From: Mycolicibacterium alvei
GTDB taxonomy: Bacteria; Actinomycetota; Actinomycetes; Mycobacteriales; Mycobacteriaceae
Direction: 5' to 3'
Assembly: GCF_010727325.1 (NCBI RefSeq)
Contig: NZ_AP022565.1
Coordinates: forward strand, 1,488,001-1,552,000
DNA: 64,000 bases
The position numbers and the translations under genes are program-made. The number at the start of each line of letters is the position of its first letter. The stretch's first letter is position 1. Shown here piece by piece: positions 9,113 through 18,978 of this stretch. The notes under the pieces were generated by a model. It was not told where the DNA came from. It saw only the letters and a list, made by a program, of their open reading frames with translations, and did no database searches.

Positions 9113-9137
9113 ACTTGCGTAAGCACGAGAGGATCGG

Positions 9138-9764
9138 TCAGTGCCGTTCCAAGACAGCCTCCACGGCAGTCGTCAGATGTTCGGCACGGACAGTCGAGTC
9201 CATGGCAACCGAGGTAATTTCGTCATTTCCGAACACGGCAGGCAGGAACGCGTAGGAGTACACGATCCGGAACGCGGTATCGGCAGCGGCGGCACTGCAC
9301 CCGAATCGCTCGGTGAGCACGCGGTCGAAGTCCCGTGCGAAGGAATGACTCCACGCCACGCCGGCCGCCCTCATGTCCGGGTCGTCGCGGCCCAGACTGA
9401 CGAACACGAAGAGCAGGGCCCGATTGGCCGCGATGGCGTCGAGGAACATCGCGACGAATCCCGCCACGAACAATTGCCTGTCCGAGCTGGAATACCAAGG
9501 CGCCAAACGATATTCGCTCGATTCGCTGAGGCGTGCCAAGAATCTGGCATGGGCTTCCACCAGCAGCTGCCGACGGTCGGCGAATCGATGGTAGATGGCA
9601 CCGTTGGACACTCCGGAACGCTCGCTGACCGCGACGATCGTCAAGTTCTGCGATCCCGACTCGGTCAGGATCTCCAGCACGGCGTCGAGCACCCGGGAAG
9701 CCGTCACCTGACTGCGCCGCTGAACCGCAGGACGCCTTCCTGGAATCTCGACAGCCTCACTCAT
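9138..9764 (-). CDS. TetR-family transcriptional regulator
   Basis: A 208-residue regulator with a clear N-terminal HTH ([19 protein letters not shown], about residues 45-63). The ATG at 9764 gives the usual TetR length; the longer frame to 9818 would overlap the divergent gene's start. It diverges from the aminotransferase / SMP-30 / EthD operon at 9817 and probably represses it. The gene set between rlmN and cdsA is absent from my recollection of the M. tuberculosis order, so this looks like an insert. Confidence 0.85.
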   Translation of the reverse strand: MSEAVEIPGRRPAVQRRSQVTASRVLDAVLEILTESGSQNLTIVAVSERSGVSNGAIYHRFADRRQLLVEAHARFLARLSESSEYRLAPWYSSSDRQLFVAGFVAMFLDAIAANRALLFVFVSLGRDDPDMRAAGVAWSHSFARDFDRVLTERFGCSAAAADTAFRIVYSYAFLPAVFGNDEITSVAMDSTVRAEHLTTAVEAVLERH

Positions 9765-9816
9765 CAAAGCCAACTGTAAGTGCGTGATGGAACCAGACAA
9801 GAAGGAGCCGTGCGAC

Positions 9817-11079
9817 ATGGTCGACGTTCAGAGGCTTTTATCCGATATCGCGCGCGTCGCACCCTTCGTGCCACCCCAGGACCCGGTACCGGTCACCTTC
9901 AACTTCGACCAGGGCATTCCGTCCGCGGAGACATTTCCGATCTCCACGCTTGACCACCTCCTCAGCGACGTTCTCAAACGCGACGGCGCACGCGCCCTGG
10001 AGTACGTATCGCTGGATGTGGACGGTCCCGGCGACCAGATCGTCTACGGCAACTCCGGCTACGCCGAGCTCGTCCTGGGCAGTCTGCACCTGCGCCGCGA
10101 GCTGGCGAAGTGGGTGGGTGAGCGCAGCGCGCGCACCGATCTCGGCCCGGACAGTCTGATCATCACGTCGGGTTCGGTGCAGGCCATCGCCCTGGCCATC
10201 AACGCGCTGGTGAATCCGGGCGACGGCGTGCTGGTGGAGGCCGCGACATTCCCCTACGCCCTGAGGTACGCAAAGATGCGCGGCGCCGACATCCGGCCCG
10301 TAAAGATCGATCAGGACGGGCTGGACCCCGACGCGCTGGAGTTGCGACTGAAGGAAATGAGAGCCGCCGGGGTGGTTCCGAAGCTGCTGTACATCGTGGC
10401 CACGTTCCAGCTTCCGACCTGCGTGTCAACGTCGGAGCCGCGACGCAGGCGCATCCTGGAACTGGCAGACGAGTACGACTTCCTGATCCTCGAGGACAAC
10501 ATCTACGGCGACCTGCGCTACCACGGCGAGCCGATCCCCACGCTGCTGTCCATGGACACCCAGGGCAGGGTGATGCAGTCGCACGGATTCAGCAAGACCG
10601 TGGCGCCCGCGCTGAGAATCGGCTGGATGGCCGGACCCGAGGAGCTGATCAGCGGATTGGGTTCGGTACGTCAGGATTTGGGCCCGAGCCTGTGGACCTG
10701 CCGCGCACTGGCGCAGTTCGTGGCATCCGGTGGTTTCGACAAGCAGATCGACCGCGCCAACGACGTGTACCGGCGAAAGCTCGACGTCGCGGTGACCGCC
10801 GTTCGGGAACACTGCGGTCCCTGGGTGACGTTCTCGGTACCCGAAGGCGGCTTCTACCTGTGGCTCAAGTTGTCCGATCACGTCGACTGGCGCGAAGTTC
10901 GGCGCCGGTCCGCCGAGGGCGGCGTGGCATTCCGTCCGGGCGAGCGGTTCATGGTCGACAGTGCCGCCGCCGACGGAGCAGGTTACCTGCGGCTGGCCTA
11001 CAGCCACGTCGATGACGACGAAATGCGAAGGGGCATAGCGATCCTGGGCGAGGCCATCCGCGAATCGGTGGTCAGGTGA
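9817..11079 (+). CDS. PLP-dependent aminotransferase, class I/II (MocR-type catalytic fold)
   Basis: A 420-residue fold-type I aminotransferase of the 2-aminoadipate/valine-pyruvate group. The PLP lysine lies in SHGFSKTVAPALRIGWM, and the substrate-carboxylate arginine motif YLRLAYSH is near the C terminus. There is no N-terminal GntR HTH domain, so it is the enzyme rather than a MocR regulator. The ATG at 9817 has an AAGGAG site 7 bp upstream, better than the ATG at 9784. The stop overlaps the next gene by 4 bases. Substrate unknown. Confidence 0.85.
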   Translation: MVDVQRLLSDIARVAPFVPPQDPVPVTFNFDQGIPSAETFPISTLDHLLSDVLKRDGARALEYVSLDVDGPGDQIVYGNSGYAELVLGSLHLRRELAKWVGERSARTDLGPDSLIITSGSVQAIALAINALVNPGDGVLVEAATFPYALRYAKMRGADIRPVKIDQDGLDPDALELRLKEMRAAGVVPKLLYIVATFQLPTCVSTSEPRRRRILELADEYDFLILEDNIYGDLRYHGEPIPTLLSMDTQGRVMQSHGFSKTVAPALRIGWMAGPEELISGLGSVRQDLGPSLWTCRALAQFVASGGFDKQIDRANDVYRRKLDVAVTAVREHCGPWVTFSVPEGGFYLWLKLSDHVDWREVRRRSAEGGVAFRPGERFMVDSAAADGAGYLRLAYSHVDDDEMRRGIAILGEAIRESVVR

Positions 11080-11903
11080 AGGTCATCGCCGAGGGCCTGA
11101 CGTTCCCGGAGTGCCCGCGCTGGCATGACAACGCCCTGTGGTTCTCCGACCAGCACGCCGGCACCGTTTTCCGGCTGGTGCCCGGACAGCCAGCCGAACC
11201 GGTACTCGATGTGGCCGGCCGGCCGTCGGGCCTCGGATGGACACCGGACGGCGATCTGCTGGTGGTGTCCATGCTGAACCGGAAGCTGCTGCGCTACGAC
11301 GGTCAGACCACCACGACGGTGGCCGACCTGTCGCCGTACCACCGCGGACCGAGCAACGACATGCTCGTCGACGACGCCGGCCGGGCCTACATCGGCGACA
11401 TCGGCTTCGACTACTACGACGGGGGCTCCCCCACCCCGACGAAACTCATCAGGGTGGACCCGACCGGCGAGGTTCAGGTGGTCTCCGGCGACGTCCTGGT
11501 GCCCAACGGTATGGCCCTGACCGAGGGCGGAACGCGGCTCATCGTCGCCGAGTCACTGGCCCGCCGGCTCACCAGCTTTCACCGGGACCCCGACGGCACC
11601 CTGTCGGATCAGCAGGTGTTCGCCGACCTCGGTCGCCGGGTCCCCGACGGGATCTGCGCGGACCCGACCGGTGCGGTGTGGTTCGCCTCGCCCAATTCCA
11701 AGGCCGTTGTTCGCGTCGACCGAACCGGCACGGAAACCCATGTCCTCGGCACGGACAGTTGGTACCCGGTGGCCTGTGCGCTCGGCGGCCCGGACGGCCG
11801 CACGCTGTATGTCTGCGCATCGACCTCGGTGGCACCCACCGACACCGACACCGCACGATCGGGCGCAATACTCGCAGTCGAACTCGAAAAGGAGAAGCCG
11901 TGA
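11076..11903 (+). CDS. SMP-30/gluconolactonase-family lactonase-like protein
   Basis: A 275-residue six-bladed beta-propeller of the SMP-30 / gluconolactonase family, which hydrolyses lactones using a bound divalent metal. The N-terminal EGLTFPECPRWHDNALWFSD is the usual family opening, and VPNGMALTEGG and NGM-type loops supply the metal-site Asn. It starts at GTG within the stop of the aminotransferase and overlaps the next start by 4 bases, so all three genes are translationally coupled. In context it may hydrolyse a lactone or enol-lactone made from the aminotransferase product. Confidence 0.85.
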   Translation: MKVIAEGLTFPECPRWHDNALWFSDQHAGTVFRLVPGQPAEPVLDVAGRPSGLGWTPDGDLLVVSMLNRKLLRYDGQTTTTVADLSPYHRGPSNDMLVDDAGRAYIGDIGFDYYDGGSPTPTKLIRVDPTGEVQVVSGDVLVPNGMALTEGGTRLIVAESLARRLTSFHRDPDGTLSDQQVFADLGRRVPDGICADPTGAVWFASPNSKAVVRVDRTGTETHVLGTDSWYPVACALGGPDGRTLYVCASTSVAPTDTDTARSGAILAVELEKEKP

Positions 11904-12583
11904 AGTTCATGTACGCCCTGTGGGGCGCCGGCCTGGATCAGTCCCTGCACGCACCGGAGTTACGCGACGCGCTGCACACCGCCGGCGCGAGCCGTCTGCA
12001 GGTCAATGTCGACGATGCCGACGTCGCCCCCACACGTCTGCGCATCACGCACTTCGATACCCCGGTGAACGCGGTGGTCAGCGTCTGGACCGAGACCGAG
12101 CCGACCGCAATCTCGGAGTTGCTGGCCGGTACCGCCGACCGCTGTGTGGGCTGGGAGGTCGAGGAAACCGTGCGGTTGGTGCCACCGCCGGTCGCTGACG
12201 GAGAACGCACCCCGGCTCTGGCCCAGATCGGATTCCTGCGAATCCCCGCCGAACTCACCCCGGATGAGTGGCTGCACCGCTGGCAGGGACAACACACCAC
12301 GGTGGCGATCGAAACGCAGGCGACCTTCGGCTACGTGCAGAACCGGGTGGTGCGAACGGTTCTCGGCGACAGCAGGGTCGACGCCCTGGTCGAGGAGCTG
12401 TTCCCGATGGCGGCCATGACCGATCCGCACGCCTTCTACGGCAGCGGCGGCGACGACGCCGAGTTGCAGCGACGCCTGGGATTGATGGTCGAGAGTGTGA
12501 CCCGGTTCGGGGCACACACCAACCTGGACTCGGTTCCCACCAGCCGGTACGTCTGGGAGCTGGCGTCTCAACCGTCCCGGTAG
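11900..12583 (+). CDS. EthD-domain-like protein
   Basis: A 227-residue protein with two ferredoxin-like halves. The second half, from roughly residue 115 (TPDEWLHRWQGQHTTVAIE), resembles the EthD / dimeric alpha-beta barrel family, in which the conserved W..H is typical. Such proteins often accompany oxidative or lactone-forming catabolic enzymes, sometimes as small cofactor-free catalysts. The start GTG overlaps the lactonase stop. The function in this operon is unknown; family assignment is moderate. Confidence 0.65.
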   Translation: MKFMYALWGAGLDQSLHAPELRDALHTAGASRLQVNVDDADVAPTRLRITHFDTPVNAVVSVWTETEPTAISELLAGTADRCVGWEVEETVRLVPPPVADGERTPALAQIGFLRIPAELTPDEWLHRWQGQHTTVAIETQATFGYVQNRVVRTVLGDSRVDALVEELFPMAAMTDPHAFYGSGGDDAELQRRLGLMVESVTRFGAHTNLDSVPTSRYVWELASQPSR

Positions 12584-12621
12584 GCGATATCCGGCCGCGC
12601 ATCGTTACGCGGCGACGCGGC

Positions 12622-13467
12622 CTACGCCAGGAGCGTCAAGACGATCCAGCCGACGACGGCCGACGGCAGCATCGCGTCGATCCGGTCCATGATCCCGCCG
12701 TGGCCGGGTAGCAGTGTTCCCATGTCCTTGATGCCGAGGTCGCGCTTGATCTGCGATTCCACGAGGTCGCCGAGCACACCGGTGATCACCAGCACCACGC
12801 CCAGCGGCAGGCCCACCCACGCGGGTTTGTCCAGTAGAAACGCGACCGAGACGACGGCAGCGGCGACGCCGAATACCAGCGAGCCGAAGAGGCCCTCCCA
12901 GGACTTCTTGGGGCTGATCGCCGGCGCCATCAGGTGCCTACCGAACAGGACGCCCGCGACATAACCACCGATGTCGGCGAAGACGACCGTCACGATGATG
13001 GTGAACACCCGGGCCCCGCCGTGGTCGGCGAAGATCAGGAGGGCGGTGAAGGCCGCGAACAACGGCACCCAGGTAGCCAGCAGGACCGTGGCCGCGATAT
13101 CGCGCAGGTAGTTGATGGGTTGCTGGTTCAGGCCTTGCCCGATCAGGCGCCACACCATGCAGACGACGATGGTGCCGGCATAGGCGCCCAGGAGGCCCGC
13201 GGCCCCGAATGGCCAGGTCAGCCAGATCATCGCCTGCCCGCCGAGCAGCAGCGGCACGGTGGGCAGCGCATAGCCGTGTTCGCGCATCCGCCGGATCACC
13301 TCGTGGGTGGCGATGGCGATCGCGACGGCCAGCAGCGGCAGCCACCAGAGGGGCGCAAAGAGCAGGGTGCCTATCGCAAGGGCACCCAGGGCCACGCCGA
13401 CGGCGATTGCGGCCGGCAGGTCGCGGCCGGCGCGCGAGGTTTTCTGTGGTGGCTCAGTCTGTGCCAC
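12622..13467 (-). CDS. cdsA: Phosphatidate cytidylyltransferase
   Basis: Makes CDP-diacylglycerol from phosphatidic acid and CTP at the cytoplasmic membrane, the branch point for phosphatidylinositol, cardiolipin and phosphatidylethanolamine. The 281-residue protein has multiple membrane helices and the C-terminal CDP-DAG synthase signature (SQIKRDLGIKDMG followed by LPGHGGIMDRIDA). The start is GTG. It is the last gene of the pyrH-frr-cdsA run, as in other mycobacteria. The N-terminal cytoplasmic stretch is proline/charge rich. Confidence 0.96.
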   Translation of the reverse strand: MAQTEPPQKTSRAGRDLPAAIAVGVALGALAIGTLLFAPLWWLPLLAVAIAIATHEVIRRMREHGYALPTVPLLLGGQAMIWLTWPFGAAGLLGAYAGTIVVCMVWRLIGQGLNQQPINYLRDIAATVLLATWVPLFAAFTALLIFADHGGARVFTIIVTVVFADIGGYVAGVLFGRHLMAPAISPKKSWEGLFGSLVFGVAAAVVSVAFLLDKPAWVGLPLGVVLVITGVLGDLVESQIKRDLGIKDMGTLLPGHGGIMDRIDAMLPSAVVGWIVLTLLA

Positions 13468-13490
13468 GGGACTCGGGTGCTGGAGGTCGC

Positions 13491-14048
13491 CTAGACCTCC
13501 AGCAACTCGCCTTCCTTGTGCTTGACCAACTCGTCGATCTGGGCGGTGTAGGTGTGGGTGGATTTGTCGAGGTCCTTTTCTGCGCGCCCGACTTCGTCCT
13601 CACCGGCCTCGCCGTCCTTCTTGATCCGGCTGAGCTCTTCCATCGCCTTTCGACGGATGTTGCGCACCGACACCTTGGCGTCCTCGCCCTTGGATTTCGC
13701 CTGCTTGACCAGCTCGCGGCGACGCTCCTCGGTGAGCTGCGGGATCGAGATCCGGATGATGTTGCCGTCGTTGGTCGGGTTCACCCCGAGGTCGGAGTTG
13801 CGGATCGCGTCCTCGATCGGTCGAAGCTGCGCTGCCTCGTAGGGCTTGATGACGACGAGTCGCGCCTCGGGAACATTGATGCTCGCCATCTGCGTGATGG
13901 GTGTCATCGACCCGTAGTACTCGATGTTGATCCGGGAGAACATGCCCGGATTGGCGCGACCGGTCCGGATCGTGGCCATGTCGTCACGGGCCACAATCAC
14001 GGCCTTTTCCATCTTCTCTTCGGCGTCGAAGAGAGTTTCGTCGATCAC
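13491..14048 (-). CDS. frr: Ribosome recycling factor
   Basis: A 185-residue RRF, which with EF-G splits the post-termination ribosome. The length is exactly that of the family, and the C-terminal segment (KEGELLEV) and central [19 protein letters not shown] region are typical. It begins with GTG and sits between pyrH and cdsA in the order conserved through actinobacteria. Spacing to cdsA is 23 bp, consistent with one transcript. Confidence 0.97.
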   Translation of the reverse strand: MIDETLFDAEEKMEKAVIVARDDMATIRTGRANPGMFSRINIEYYGSMTPITQMASINVPEARLVVIKPYEAAQLRPIEDAIRNSDLGVNPTNDGNIIRISIPQLTEERRRELVKQAKSKGEDAKVSVRNIRRKAMEELSRIKKDGEAGEDEVGRAEKDLDKSTHTYTAQIDELVKHKEGELLEV

Positions 14049-14090
14049 TTCGGGGTCTCCATCGATCTTGCTCCTCGCGGGCGCGGCAGT

Positions 14091-14843
14091 TCAGGTGGTG
14101 GTAACCAGTGTTCCGATCTTCTCACCCGCCACTGCACGGGCGATATTGCCTTCGGTGAGCAGGTTGAACACCAGCATCGGCATCCGGTTGTCCATGCACA
14201 AACTGAAGGCGGTGGCGTCGGCGACCCGCAGGCCGCGGTCGATGACCTCGCGATGGCTGACTTCGGTGAGCAGCGCGGCGTTCGGGTCCTCCCGCGGGTC
14301 GGCCGTGTAGACGCCGTCGACGGCCTTGGCCATCAGTACCACGTCGGCACCGATTTCCAGGGCGCGCTGCGCAGCGGTGGTATCGGTGGAGAAGTACGGA
14401 AGGCCCATGCCGGCACCGAAGATGACGACACGACCCTTTTCCAGGTGCCGCACGGCGCGCAGGGGAATGTAGGGCTCGGCGACCTGACCCATGGTGATGG
14501 CGGTCTGCACGCGGGTGTCGATGCCTTCCTTCTGCAGGAAGTCCTGCAGCGCAAGGCTGTTCATCACCGTACCGAGCATTCCCATGTAGTCACTGCGGGT
14601 GCGTTCCATCCCACGCTGCTGCAACTGGGCGCCGCGGAAGAAGTTGCCGCCGCCGATCACGACCGCGACCTGGACTCCGCTGCGCACCACCGCGGCGATC
14701 TGGCGGGCTACCTGGTGCACGACGTCGGGGTCGAGGCCGACCTGGCCGCCGCCGAACATCTCTCCACCGAGCTTCAGCAGAACCCTTGTATAGAAGGGAC
14801 GAATGGGTGCTGCGCCCTCGCCGGCGACATTCGGATCCGCCAT
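14091..14843 (-). CDS. pyrH: Uridylate kinase
   Basis: Phosphorylates UMP to UDP in pyrimidine nucleotide synthesis. The 250-residue amino-acid-kinase-fold protein shows the phosphate-binding [12 protein letters not shown] near the N terminus, [11 protein letters not shown], and [17 protein letters not shown]. The ATG at 14843 is preferred over a start 36 bases upstream because a GAGGAGA ribosome binding site precedes it. It heads the pyrH-frr-cdsA cluster. Confidence 0.96.
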   Translation of the reverse strand: MADPNVAGEGAAPIRPFYTRVLLKLGGEMFGGGQVGLDPDVVHQVARQIAAVVRSGVQVAVVIGGGNFFRGAQLQQRGMERTRSDYMGMLGTVMNSLALQDFLQKEGIDTRVQTAITMGQVAEPYIPLRAVRHLEKGRVVIFGAGMGLPYFSTDTTAAQRALEIGADVVLMAKAVDGVYTADPREDPNAALLTEVSHREVIDRGLRVADATAFSLCMDNRMPMLVFNLLTEGNIARAVAGEKIGTLVTTT

Positions 14844-14978
14844 CGGTCTCCTCGGCACTCCTCGCATGTAGAGAGCCACCCCGGGTTACCCCTGGACGGC
14901 CTCTCCATCCTGCCCTATGGCGGGCGGCACACCTAGCTTGGGTGAACTGTGTCGCCGGCGGCGCAGATCAGCCGGTGA

Positions 14979-15699
<721 letters not shown>

Positions 15700-15716
15700 G
15701 TGTCAATATGCTTGAT

Positions 15717-16148
15717 ATGAACTCCGATATGGGCGGCGTCCTGGAGGAACAGCCACTCGGATACCTGATGTACCGCGTGGTCGCTGTGCTGCAACCACTG
15801 GTCGCCGCACAGCTGCAACCGCTGGGTCTCAAACTGCCCGAGTTCGTCTGCCTCCGCATCCTGTCGATGGCCCCGGGCCAGTCCAACGCCGAACTCGCCC
15901 GCCACACCCACGTGTCACCACAGGCGATGAACAACGTGCTGCGCGGGCTTCAGGACCGCGGCGCGGTGCGCAGGCCGGCTACCGTCGACTCCGGACGGGC
16001 GCTGCCCGCCGAGTTGACCGCCGAGGGCGCCGAATTGCTCGGACGTGCCGAAGCGGCGGTGCTCGCCGCCGAGGACGAGGTGCTCGGCGGCCTCGACACC
16101 GAGCAGCGACGCGAACTGAAGCGACTCCTGGCGCACGCGGTCACCTGA
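15717..16148 (+). CDS. MarR-family repressor (Rv2887 orthologue by position)
   Basis: A MarR winged-helix regulator of about 143 residues. The DNA-binding helices lie in SNAELARHTHVSPQAMNNVLR, followed by a wing (GRALPAELTAEG). Several starts are possible: TTG at 15693, ATG at 15717 and ATG at 15729. I use 15717 because the upstream choice would run the coding region through the second half-site. Gene order (between pyrH and the amidase) matches Rv2887 of M. tuberculosis, whose loss derepresses a methyltransferase. Ligands of the family are usually small phenolics such as salicylate. Confidence 0.87.
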   Translation: MNSDMGGVLEEQPLGYLMYRVVAVLQPLVAAQLQPLGLKLPEFVCLRILSMAPGQSNAELARHTHVSPQAMNNVLRGLQDRGAVRRPATVDSGRALPAELTAEGAELLGRAEAAVLAAEDEVLGGLDTEQRRELKRLLAHAVT

Positions 16149-16203
16149 ACCGCCCCACTTCTGTCGCGCCGAGCGCAGCCACAGTCGGTAATGTCGCCAC
16201 CGG

Positions 16204-17325
16204 ATGAAGATCGTTCTGGCCCCGGACTCCTTCAAGGAGTCGATGACCGCGTCGCAAGCGGTGGCGGCGATGCGCGACGGCATCCGGTCGGCCCTACCCG
16301 ATGCCCGATGCCTCGGGGTACCGATGGCCGACGGCGGCGAAGGTACCGTCGACGCCGTCGTCGACGCCCTCGGCGGTGACCTCGTCACCGAGGTGGTGCA
16401 GGATCCGCTCGGCCGTCCAGTCCCGGCCGCGTACGGCTACGTTGCCGGGCGCCGCCTGGCCGTGATCGAGATGGCGGCGGCCTCCGGCCTGGAGCTGGTG
16501 GCGCCCCCGGACCGGGACGTCCTGCGTGCCAGCACATTCGGCGTCGGACAACTGATCACCTCGGCCCTGGACCACGGCGCGACCGAGTTGCTGATCGGCA
16601 TCGGTGGTTCGGCGACCAATGACGGCGGGGCCGGCATGCTCACCGCCCTGGGTGTCGCCTTCACCGATGCCGACGGTGCCGCCCTTCCGCCCGGCGGCGC
16701 GGCGCTGGCGCGCCTGGGGCACATCGATATCTCCCGCCTGGACCCCAGGCTGGCCGATGTTCACGTCCGGATTGCCTCCGACGTCACTGCGCCCCTGCTC
16801 GGAACCAGTGGTGCCAGCGCAGTTTTCGGTCCGCAGAAAGGGGCCACTCCGTCGGACGTTGCGACCCTCGAATCCGCGTTGACCCGTCTGGTCGAGGTGA
16901 CCCAGAAGGTGCTCGGCCGCGCCCGACCCGATCGCCCTGGCGCCGGGGCTGCCGGCGGCCTGGGCTTCGGACTGATGGAATTCCTTGCCGCCGAATGTGA
17001 CCCGGGAGTCGAGCTGATCGCCCAGACCGTAGGACTGGAACAGGCGTTGACCGGAGCAGACTGGGTGTTCACCGGGGAGGGCAGTGTCGACGCCCAGACC
17101 ATGCTCGGCAAGACGCCGTTCGGCGTCGCCCGACTGGCTGCGCGCACCGGCACCAAGGTGGCGATCTTCGGCGGCCGCATCGCCCCCGACGCCGACGTGC
17201 TGCTGGCCAACGGTGTCGACAAGTTGGTCGCCATCACCGAACCGGGCACGCCGCTGGATCAGGCGTTGCGTGACGGCCCGACGGCGTTGGCGCGCGCCGC
17301 CGCCGAAGTCTGCCGCACTCTCTAG
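16204..17325 (+). CDS. Glycerate 2-kinase (GK-I family)
   Basis: A 373-residue glycerate kinase, using ATP to make 2-phosphoglycerate from glycerate. The N-terminal MKIVLAPDSFKESMTA and the central IGGSATNDGGAGML are hallmark motifs of the bacterial family, and length is normal. It is a single plus-strand gene between marR and the convergent DUF350 gene. It probably feeds glyoxylate- or sugar-acid-derived glycerate to lower glycolysis. Confidence 0.94.
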   Translation: MKIVLAPDSFKESMTASQAVAAMRDGIRSALPDARCLGVPMADGGEGTVDAVVDALGGDLVTEVVQDPLGRPVPAAYGYVAGRRLAVIEMAAASGLELVAPPDRDVLRASTFGVGQLITSALDHGATELLIGIGGSATNDGGAGMLTALGVAFTDADGAALPPGGAALARLGHIDISRLDPRLADVHVRIASDVTAPLLGTSGASAVFGPQKGATPSDVATLESALTRLVEVTQKVLGRARPDRPGAGAAGGLGFGLMEFLAAECDPGVELIAQTVGLEQALTGADWVFTGEGSVDAQTMLGKTPFGVARLAARTGTKVAIFGGRIAPDADVLLANGVDKLVAITEPGTPLDQALRDGPTALARAAAEVCRTL

Positions 17326-17340
17326 CGCAAGCGAAGAAGC

Positions 17341-17796
17341 TTAGAGGATCGCGGCCGCCACGATCAGCCCGAACGCCACGTAGGCGGCAATCACCACCAG
17401 CACCTCGGGGGTGAATCGCTCCGACGCCAGCACCCGACCCATGTCGATTCCCTTGATCGCGCCGATCAGCCGGACCGAGAAGGCCTGGGCCGCAATTCCG
17501 AGCAACCCGAACACCAACGTGCTGAGCAGACCATGTACCAGGTCGCCCAATGAGCTGTAGATGGCCAGCACGATGATGACTGCCATCGACACGATGCCCG
17601 CGGCCGCCACCGCGGCGGCGTTGGGGCGCCCGGCCTGCACCAGGGCTCGCAGCGGTCCCGGCGTGGTCCAGTCGATGACGTAGAAACCCAGAACCATCAG
17701 CGCCACACCGACAATCGTGTACAGCAGGATCGCCGACACCCCGTGGCCGAGGACCGACCAGTAATCAGAGCTGAGCGCAACCAGGGTGGTTGTCAT
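17341..17796 (-). CDS. DUF350 (YjfL-type) membrane protein
   Basis: A 151-residue protein with four predicted membrane helices, built as a two-fold repeat typical of DUF350 (for example ILLYTIVGVALMVLGFYVID and VLVVIAAYVAFGLIVAAAIL). It is the third gene of a minus-strand run after a YgiB-like and a YgiC-like gene. In E. coli the same three families occur as YjfM, YjfC and YjfL, so the grouping is conserved across phyla. The biochemical role of DUF350 is unknown. Confidence 0.85.
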   Translation of the reverse strand: MTTTLVALSSDYWSVLGHGVSAILLYTIVGVALMVLGFYVIDWTTPGPLRALVQAGRPNAAAVAAAGIVSMAVIIVLAIYSSLGDLVHGLLSTLVFGLLGIAAQAFSVRLIGAIKGIDMGRVLASERFTPEVLVVIAAYVAFGLIVAAAIL

Positions 17797-17814
17797 AGAG
17801 GGGTTCCTTCCAGA

Positions 17815-18978
17815 TCACAGCGGGATGCGGTGCGGGACAAAGGCAGCGCCGTTGTCGGTGATGAGGCCGGAAGTCTCGCGGATTCCGAGCCCGGCGGATT
17901 CGTCGCCGACGATCCATGCGCCCAATGCGGGACGCATGTCGTCGAATTGCGGTAGCGGATCGAGCAACTGGTACACGTAGCCCTCTTCGCCGTACACACC
18001 GCCGGTCTCGGTCTCGAACCCGGCGCCGACGATGGTGATGTTGGCGCCCTCGCGGCCCAGTTTGGGTTTGCGCACGTAGTCGGTCAGCTCGTGCGGGTCA
18101 TCGACATAGGTGGGCAACAGGTTCGGATGCCCGGGATACATCTCCCACAGCACCGCCAGGATGGCCTTGTTGCTCAGCAGCGTCTTCCACAGCGGTTCCA
18201 CCCACATCGTGGCGGGTAGCTGCTCGACTGCACGGCGACCGAAGTCGTCGTCGAGCATCCACTCCCACGGGTAGAGCTTGAAGACCGACGACATGGGAGC
18301 TTCCTCCAGGTCGACGAACCTGTCGAGGTCCGGGTCGAACCCGATGTCCTCGATCGCCAGCCCCACGGTGCGCAGACCTGCCTCGGCCGCGCACTCCTGC
18401 AGGTAGGCCACCGTCACGTGATCCTCACCGCTGAGCTCGGCTCCCGACCAGGTGAAGTACGTCTCCACCCCCGGAAGGCGGTCCCGAATCTCGGTCCAGC
18501 GGCCAACCAGCTTCTCGTGCAACGAGTTCCACTGATCGTCGTCCGGGTACACATCGGTCTTCCAATGCCATTGCAGGATCGCCGCCTCGAGCAGTGTGGT
18601 CGGGGTGTCGGCGTTGTACTCCAGCAGTACCGGCGGCCGCCGGCCGTCGTAGCGGAGGTCGAACCGGCCATACAGATGCGGATCGCTACGCCGCCAAGAC
18701 TTCTCGATGTGCTCCCAGCTCCACTCGGGAAGCCCGAAGTCGCGGTAACGCTCGGTCAGGACGACATTCTCGACGGCCTCCAGGCACATCGAGTGCAGCA
18801 CCTCGACGGACGCCTCGATCGACAGCACCTCGTCCATGTCGAAGACGTAGTGCACCGATTCGTCCCAGTACGGGCGGTCGGCACCGGTCGCGTCACGCGC
18901 CGGGGTCCCGAAGCACATTCCCTGGTCGGCGATGATCTGTTCCCAGCCTGCTCGCGGGGAACTGCGTTGACGACGCAT
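17815..18978 (-). CDS. ATP-grasp protein of the glutathionylspermidine synthase family (YgiC-like)
   Basis: A 387-residue protein equal to the synthetase half of glutathionylspermidine synthase, with no amidase half. Family motifs include LRYDGRRPPVLLEYNADTPT and, near the C terminus, KPKLGREGANITI. Its first codon follows the YgiB-like stop immediately, and the DUF350 gene comes 18 bp later, so the three are one operon. Actinobacteria use mycothiol, not glutathione or trypanothione, so the acceptor is probably another peptide or amine. Residue-level ATP and Mg contacts were not checked. Confidence 0.88.
   Translation of the reverse strand: MRRQRSSPRAGWEQIIADQGMCFGTPARDATGADRPYWDESVHYVFDMDEVLSIEASVEVLHSMCLEAVENVVLTERYRDFGLPEWSWEHIEKSWRRSDPHLYGRFDLRYDGRRPPVLLEYNADTPTTLLEAAILQWHWKTDVYPDDDQWNSLHEKLVGRWTEIRDRLPGVETYFTWSGAELSGEDHVTVAYLQECAAEAGLRTVGLAIEDIGFDPDLDRFVDLEEAPMSSVFKLYPWEWMLDDDFGRRAVEQLPATMWVEPLWKTLLSNKAILAVLWEMYPGHPNLLPTYVDDPHELTDYVRKPKLGREGANITIVGAGFETETGGVYGEEGYVYQLLDPLPQFDDMRPALGAWIVGDESAGLGIRETSGLITDNGAAFVPHRIPL

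Noticed and set aside
13209..14936. A 575-codon open frame on the plus strand across cdsA, frr and pyrH
   Set aside because: It is an antisense shadow produced by high GC codon use. The three minus-strand genes show full family motifs and gene order, and the shadow has no recognisable domain.
17815..18978. ATP-grasp gene considered as a true glutathionylspermidine synthetase/amidase
   Set aside because: The amidase domain is absent and the lineage lacks glutathione, so that specific reaction is not supported.
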